Part shown: one piece after another, positions 32,686-36,206 of the stretch | How the letters are laid out: each line of letters starts with the position of its first letter | How positions within the stretch are numbered: position 1 is the first letter of the stretch | DNA from: Bacteroidia bacterium | Lineage (GTDB): Bacteria > Bacteroidota > Bacteroidia > UKL13-3 | Direction: 5' to 3' | DNA length: 36,206 bases | Assembly (NCBI GenBank): GCA_014376805.1 | Contig: JACMQU010000050.1 | Span: 1 to 36,206, forward strand | Notes under the pieces: generated by a model | What the model saw: only the letters and a program-made list of their open reading frames with translations | Databases searched by the model: none | Told to the model about the DNA's origin: nothing | Position numbers and translations under genes: made by a program

Positions 32686-32939
32686 TTATAATTGTTTGAT
32701 AAATTTATGTGAGTATAAAACATGATGGTGATAAAATTGCACCATATAAATACCTGACTTAAAAGAGGAGATATCAATTAAATCATCTTGTCTGATAGAT
32801 TCCATTTGCCTCCTAATAGCATCAGTAATGATTAAGTTCTTTATGCCCTCAGCTTCCATATTCATAAGGTAAATTCTATTGTTTGAGGGTTAAGGTAAAG
32901 CACGATTTTCGTCTCAGAAATTTCCTTGTTAATGCCCAT
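32686..32939 (-). pseudogene. Relic of a T9SS-secreted protein: frameshifted type A sorting domain
   Basis: On the minus strand two short frames join into one recognisable T9SS type A sorting domain. The first (32939-32862) ends IVLYLNPQTIEFTL-stop, a damaged form of the ..YPNPxxxEFT.. start. The second (32865-32686) reads NLIITDAIRRQME... LIDISSFKSGIYMVQF... KFIKQL-stop, matching the ..V.I.D..GR.. / ..D.S.L..GIY.V.. / ..KFIKQ pattern. A frameshift at about 32863 breaks it. No cargo domain remains upstream in frame. A signal peptide (33055-33141) is probably the same gene's N-terminus. This and the surrounding gap 32644-33244 hold no intact gene. Confidence 0.72.
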
Positions 32940-33054
32940 TATTAAAAGCTTTGGTGCCAGGTAAAAAGATGTGGCTGCATCTTTACAAACTCCATTAGCT
33001 CAATAATGAATATTAATAATAAATGAAGCAAGTAGGTTTGCATACATCTTCTGA

Positions 33055-33141
33055 TTAATAGTAGCCTCCAGCAGGTGTATAAGCTGCATGGGCAAAAGAT
33101 GCAAATGAAATTAAACTTAGTAATAAAATTATTTTCTTCAA
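33055..33141 (-). pseudogene. Signal-peptide ORF, probable N-terminus of the decayed T9SS cargo gene
   Basis: From a TTG at 33141 a 28-codon frame encodes an ideal Sec signal (MKKIILLLSLISFASFAHA) and nine more residues (AYTPAGGYY) before a TAA. It lies 115 bases upstream of the sorting-domain relic and on the same strand. The simplest reading is a T9SS cargo gene that lost its central part, leaving both export signals. A tiny secreted peptide in its own right is possible but less likely. Confidence 0.5.
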
Positions 33142-33244
33142 TGCTGTTACTTTTAATTATTTTGCCCGTAAAATTTTAGCATCATTATAATTTTAATAAA
33201 ATATTCCTTTGAGATAAGTCTTATTAACCACACCCTCACAAATT

Positions 33245-34918
33245 TTATTTAGGTTTTCTTTTCTTAAAATACGTATCTAAAGCCACAAGATCAAGTGCAT
33301 TTAAACACATCTCTTTAGTTAAACCACCTTTGCGTGCTGATTCTACGCCGTAAAACATATCATAAAAACCTTCCAGTTCATGCGCATCGGGATTAATACT
33401 TAACATAACACCTTTGTTCATCGCGTAATCAATATAGCGCCAGTCGAGGTCGAGCCTGTATGGATTGGCATTCACTTCAATAACAACTCCATTAGCAGCG
33501 CAAGCGTCTATCAATTTAGGGTAGTTAACAGGATAACCTTCACGCATAAGCAATAATCGGCCGGTAGGGTGTCCTAATATAGTGGTGTATGGATTTTCAA
33601 CTGCCTTAATCAACCGGCTCATAGCTTTATCTTCATTCATTTTTAAAATGCTGTGAACCGATGCAACCACATAATCAAAGGTAGCAAGGATGTCTTTATC
33701 ATAATCGAGGTTACCATCGTACAAAATATCGCATTCTATACCTGCAAATATTTTAAAATCATTACCATATTTTTCGTTCAGCGCTGCAATTTCTTTTTGT
33801 TGGGCAAGCACTTTTTCTTCGGTTAATCCATTGGCATAAAAAGCACTTTTAGAATGGTCGGCCATACCCAGGTACTGATAGTTTTGTTTGATGCAAAAAG
33901 CTGCCATTTCCGCTATGGTATTCAGTCCGTCGCTCCAGGTGCTGTGGTTGTGTAAAGGCCCGGTAAGGTCGGTATATTCTATAAGTTTAGGCAAATTGCC
34001 TTTTGCGGCGCGTTCAATTTCGCCGCGTGCCTCGCGCATTTCTGGTTCAATAAAATTAAGCTTAGCTGCTTCATATAAGGCACTTTCATTTTCAAAAGTA
34101 AGTTGCGTTGATCCAACTTTAAACAGTACTTTATTTACATGGGTTAAGGAGCCGGTTTGTTTAAATAATTCGGATACAAAATCTTTATCTTGAACGATGT
34201 TAATCATTACGGGATAACCTTCAAATTTACCGCTCATGCCACTACCGTTTTCTTTAGGTTCAACCATAAGATTAGCTGCCTTTAATTTTTGTTGAACCAA
34301 TTGAACATCGTTACTGCTTAACAAGATGTCTATGCGTTCAAGCACTTCCATTTTACGCCTTATTTCGCCTGTTAACGAAGCATTGTTTATACCTTCAATT
34401 TTTTGTAGTTGTGATATCAAATTATGAGCAGCAGGCAAAGCACGTGCATAATGAAATTTGTTAGCACTCACAAACATAAACTCTATCTGCGCCTGAATAT
34501 TTTCCTGTGTTTTTAAACCAAATCCTTTGGCTTGTGCAAGGCGATTTTCTTTACATGCATACAACAGTTCGCCAATGTTTTCAATCTCAAGTTCCTTCCA
34601 TATCATCGCTATTTTTTTGGGTCCTATGCCTTTTACATGCATCATATCGCGTATGCCTTTTGGGGTGGCATCTACAAGATCTTTTAATTCTTTAAAAGTT
34701 TGTGTGGTGTTGATATCATATATCTTAGCGGCAATACTTTTTCCTATGCCTTCAATAGCCTGTAGCTCCTGCAAATTAAGTCCTGCAAGCGGTATGGATA
34801 GTTTGTCAATACGAAACGATGCGGCTGCATAAGATTTTATTTTAAATGGATCACCTCCATGCAATTCACTTAAGTCGGCATAAGATTTTATCAAGTCGGC
34901 AATATCAGAGTTGCTCAT
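33245..34918 (-). CDS. polX: PolX-family protein with degenerate polymerase site and intact-looking PHP domain
   Basis: The 557-aa protein follows the bacterial PolX layout: helix-hairpin-helix N-terminus (LQAIEGIGKSIAAKI about 52-66, VKGIGPKKIAMIW about 95-107), a family-X palm/fingers region, and a C-terminal PHP phosphoesterase domain from about 315. PHP metal ligands are visible: PLHNHSTWSDG (His323, His325, Asp330), GMADHS (354-355) and later IECD, SVHS, HPTGR, EVNANPYRLD and NPDAH. The palm motif that should read GSxRRG...GDxD is TGEIRRKMEVLERIDIL (183-199): Ser is Glu, and the first catalytic Asp is Arg195. The third Asp is also not evident (PVMINIV). Polymerase activity is therefore doubtful; 3'-5' exonuclease/phosphoesterase activity is likely. 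It probably acts in base excision repair. Confidence 0.85.
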   Translation of the reverse strand: MSNSDIADLIKSYADLSELHGGDPFKIKSYAAASFRIDKLSIPLAGLNLQELQAIEGIGKSIAAKIYDINTTQTFKELKDLVDATPKGIRDMMHVKGIGPKKIAMIWKELEIENIGELLYACKENRLAQAKGFGLKTQENIQAQIEFMFVSANKFHYARALPAAHNLISQLQKIEGINNASLTGEIRRKMEVLERIDILLSSNDVQLVQQKLKAANLMVEPKENGSGMSGKFEGYPVMINIVQDKDFVSELFKQTGSLTHVNKVLFKVGSTQLTFENESALYEAAKLNFIEPEMREARGEIERAAKGNLPKLIEYTDLTGPLHNHSTWSDGLNTIAEMAAFCIKQNYQYLGMADHSKSAFYANGLTEEKVLAQQKEIAALNEKYGNDFKIFAGIECDILYDGNLDYDKDILATFDYVVASVHSILKMNEDKAMSRLIKAVENPYTTILGHPTGRLLLMREGYPVNYPKLIDACAANGVVIEVNANPYRLDLDWRYIDYAMNKGVMLSINPDAHELEGFYDMFYGVESARKGGLTKEMCLNALDLVALDTYFKKRKPK

Positions 34919-35148
34919 ATTTTAATTTTATTCAGTGGGAAAAACAGTACAAATTTGCTTTAAATTTTGGTTGAACCTAATGATAAATCGAGTGCTGGTT
35001 TTAATGTTTGATAAAATGTAGTTATTTAATGTAATGCATATTAAATCATATATATGGGAATGAATATAGGCTCAAAACTTTTAAACTGATAATTTTCCTC
35101 TTAACTTTTCTTCTTTAATTTATTTGAAGTTATCCATTACAAAAAGCC

Positions 35149-36206
35149 TTGAGCCAATACAACCCCAAAATTCATAAACGGAAGTCACTCCGGAAGAAAG
35201 GCTATGATTATAGCCGGAAAGGCATTTATTTTATAACAATCTGCGTGCAGCATCGTGCATGTATATTTGGAAACATAAAAAACGGAGAAATGACCTTAAG
35301 TGATTCGGGAAGAATGATACATAGCGAATGGTTGGCCTTAATACCCCGTTTTCCCAATATAATATTGCATGAATTTGTAGTTATGCCCGACCACTTCCAC
35401 GGCATCCTGGAAATAACCGGCCCAGTCCGTCATATACTCCAACCGCCCATTGGGTCGCCTCATAACGCCCCCGATCCCGATCACGTCGGTACACCCCTCG
35501 TGGGTTTACCAACACGTATGGAAAGCCCTTATAATAATGAAAAAAGTAATAATAGAGAAAATAATAATGGAGAAAACGAAATCGATAAGAATGTATTTGA
35601 TAGAAATGTTCTTAATGTAAATGTATTTGATGAAAATGTTTTTGATAAAAATGTTTTTGATGTAAATATATCTGATAAAAATGTTTTTGATGAAAATGTA
35701 TTTGATGAAAATGTATCCGATGTAAATGTATTTGATGAAAATTTATTTGATGAAAATGTTTCTGATGAAAATGTATTTGATGAAAATTTATCTGATAAAA
35801 ATATATCTGATGAAAATGTTTCTGATGAAAATGTTTCTGATGAAAATTTATCTGATAAAAATATATTTGATGAAAATGAAATCGATGAAAATGAAATCGA
35901 TGAAAATTTATCTGATGAAAATATATCCGATGAAAATGTTTTTGACGAAAATATATCTGATGAAAATATATTTGATGAAAATGTTTCTGATGAAAATATA
36001 TTTGATGAAAATTTATCTGATGAAAATGAAATCGATGAAAATGAAATCGATGAAAATTTATCTGATGAAAATTTATCCGATGAAAATTTATCTGATGAAA
36101 ATTTATCTGATGAAAATATATCTGATAAAAATGTTTCTGATGAAAATATATTTGATGAAAATTTATCTGATGAAAATGAAATCGATGAAAATGAAATCGA
36201 TGAAAA
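35149..36206 (+). CDS. REP-associated tyrosine transposase (Y1_Tnp/RAYT) with giant tandem pentapeptide insert, partial
   Basis: The frame opens at a TTG (SQYNPKIHKRKSLRKKGYDYS), as Bacteroidota members of this family do after the initial Met, and is open to the window edge: 352 codons with no stop. IYFITICVQHRACIFG (26-41) and LHEFVVMPDHFHGILEI (73-89) are family blocks; His82 and His84 are the HUH pair. The catalytic Tyr and the terminal helix should lie further on. From residue 91 to 142 a variable linker (VGTPLVGLP) turns into an Asn/Asp/Glu-rich segment, and from Asn143 (35575) the protein is pure NVFDE-like pentapeptide repeats. These enzymes act on REP palindromes through single-stranded DNA. 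A TTG start, a low-complexity acidic insert and the missing C-terminus leave its activity open. Confidence 0.8.
   Translation, partial: MSQYNPKIHKRKSLRKKGYDYSRKGIYFITICVQHRACIFGNIKNGEMTLSDSGRMIHSEWLALIPRFPNIILHEFVVMPDHFHGILEITGPVRHILQPPIGSPHNAPDPDHVGTPLVGLPTRMESPYNNEKSNNRENNNGENEIDKNVFDRNVLNVNVFDENVFDKNVFDVNISDKNVFDENVFDENVSDVNVFDENLFDENVSDENVFDENLSDKNISDENVSDENVSDENLSDKNIFDENEIDENEIDENLSDENISDENVFDENISDENIFDENVSDENIFDENLSDENEIDENEIDENLSDENLSDENLSDENLSDENISDKNVSDENIFDENLSDENEIDENEIDE
35575..36206 (+). repeat. 15-bp tandem repeat array, at least 42 units, in frame
   Basis: Units of 15 bp encode N-[V/I/L/E]-[F/S/I]-D-[E/K, rarely V/R]; consensus AAT-GTA-TTT-GAT-GAA. The array begins at 35575 and runs past the window end. 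Every unit keeps the reading frame. Units are diverged at the 5' end (NVFDR, NVLNV, NVFDV) and uniform toward the 3' end. A 150-bp (ten-unit) higher-order period appears from 35881: the NEIDE-NEIDE doublet recurs at 35881, 36031 and 36181. The array is very AT-rich and gives the protein a strong negative charge. Confidence 0.97.

Noticed and set aside
35575..36206. Calcium-binding RTX-like repeat
   Set aside because: The unit lacks the GGxGxD pattern; it is N-x-x-D-E with no glycine.
35575..36206. A gene on the minus strand of the array
   Set aside because: Open frames there follow from the 15-bp periodicity, whereas the + frame continues a recognisable transposase domain.

Overview
The window reads as a chromosomal segment of a member of the Bacteroidota (Cytophaga/Chitinophaga/Sphingobacteria side rather than a host-associated Bacteroides, by inference). 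The evidence is an AT-rich sequence, type IX secretion (T9SS) genes and sorting domains (a CHU_C-type C-terminus, a Plug protein, a PorU2-like C25 peptidase and a relic of a type A sorting domain), the Bacteroidota-specific families DUF3276 and DUF4369-TlpA, a long NusB, and several promoters of the TTG-N17..20-TAnnTTTG type. No rRNA, tRNA, CRISPR array or prophage was seen.

Layout. 1-345: the 3' end of a group II intron (maturase tail, perfect domain V, domain VI with a bulged branch-point A) followed by its 3' exon, the C-terminal sorting domain of a T9SS cargo protein. 370-6250 (minus strand): a PhoB/PhoR-like two-component system with a triple 11-bp direct-repeat Pho box upstream, a TlpA-like thioredoxin lipoprotein, gatB, and the T9SS Plug protein. 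6541-11307: kdsB (LPS Kdo activation), namZ (peptidoglycan exo-muramidase family) on the opposite strand, then an FtsX-type permease and two glycosyltransferases in a tight + strand run. 11423-15674 (minus): pfkA, an unknown lipoprotein, a PUR-alpha-like DUF3276 protein and an MsbA-like ABC exporter. 15812-19468 (plus): leucine dehydrogenase, then nusB, a DUF1573 lipoprotein, yajC and coaE. 19484-21998 (minus): a UvrD/PcrA helicase and an overlooked 55-residue membrane protein. 22185-28717 (plus): an M20 dipeptidase and the very large PorU2-like C25 peptidase.

29276-32591 is a compact polyhydroxyalkanoate (PHA) locus: a MaoC-type (R)-enoyl-CoA hydratase (phaJ-like) divergent from a class III PHA synthase pair. 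PhaE is extraordinarily Met/Asn-rich; PhaC carries the Cys142-Asp294-His323 triad. A terminator and a 56-bp tandem repeat with REP-like palindromes separate phaE from phaC. Behind phaC lies a decayed T9SS cargo gene, then a PolX-family protein whose polymerase active site is degenerate but whose PHP domain looks intact.

The window ends inside a REP-associated tyrosine transposase (RAYT/Y1_Tnp family) that starts at a TTG. Just after its HUH motif the reading frame enters a 15-bp tandem array (consensus pentapeptide N-[VILE]-[FSI]-D-[EK]) of at least 42 units, with a 150-bp higher-order period, still running at the window edge. This is the most unusual object here. The REP-like palindromes 3.7 kb upstream are possible, unproven, substrates of such an enzyme.
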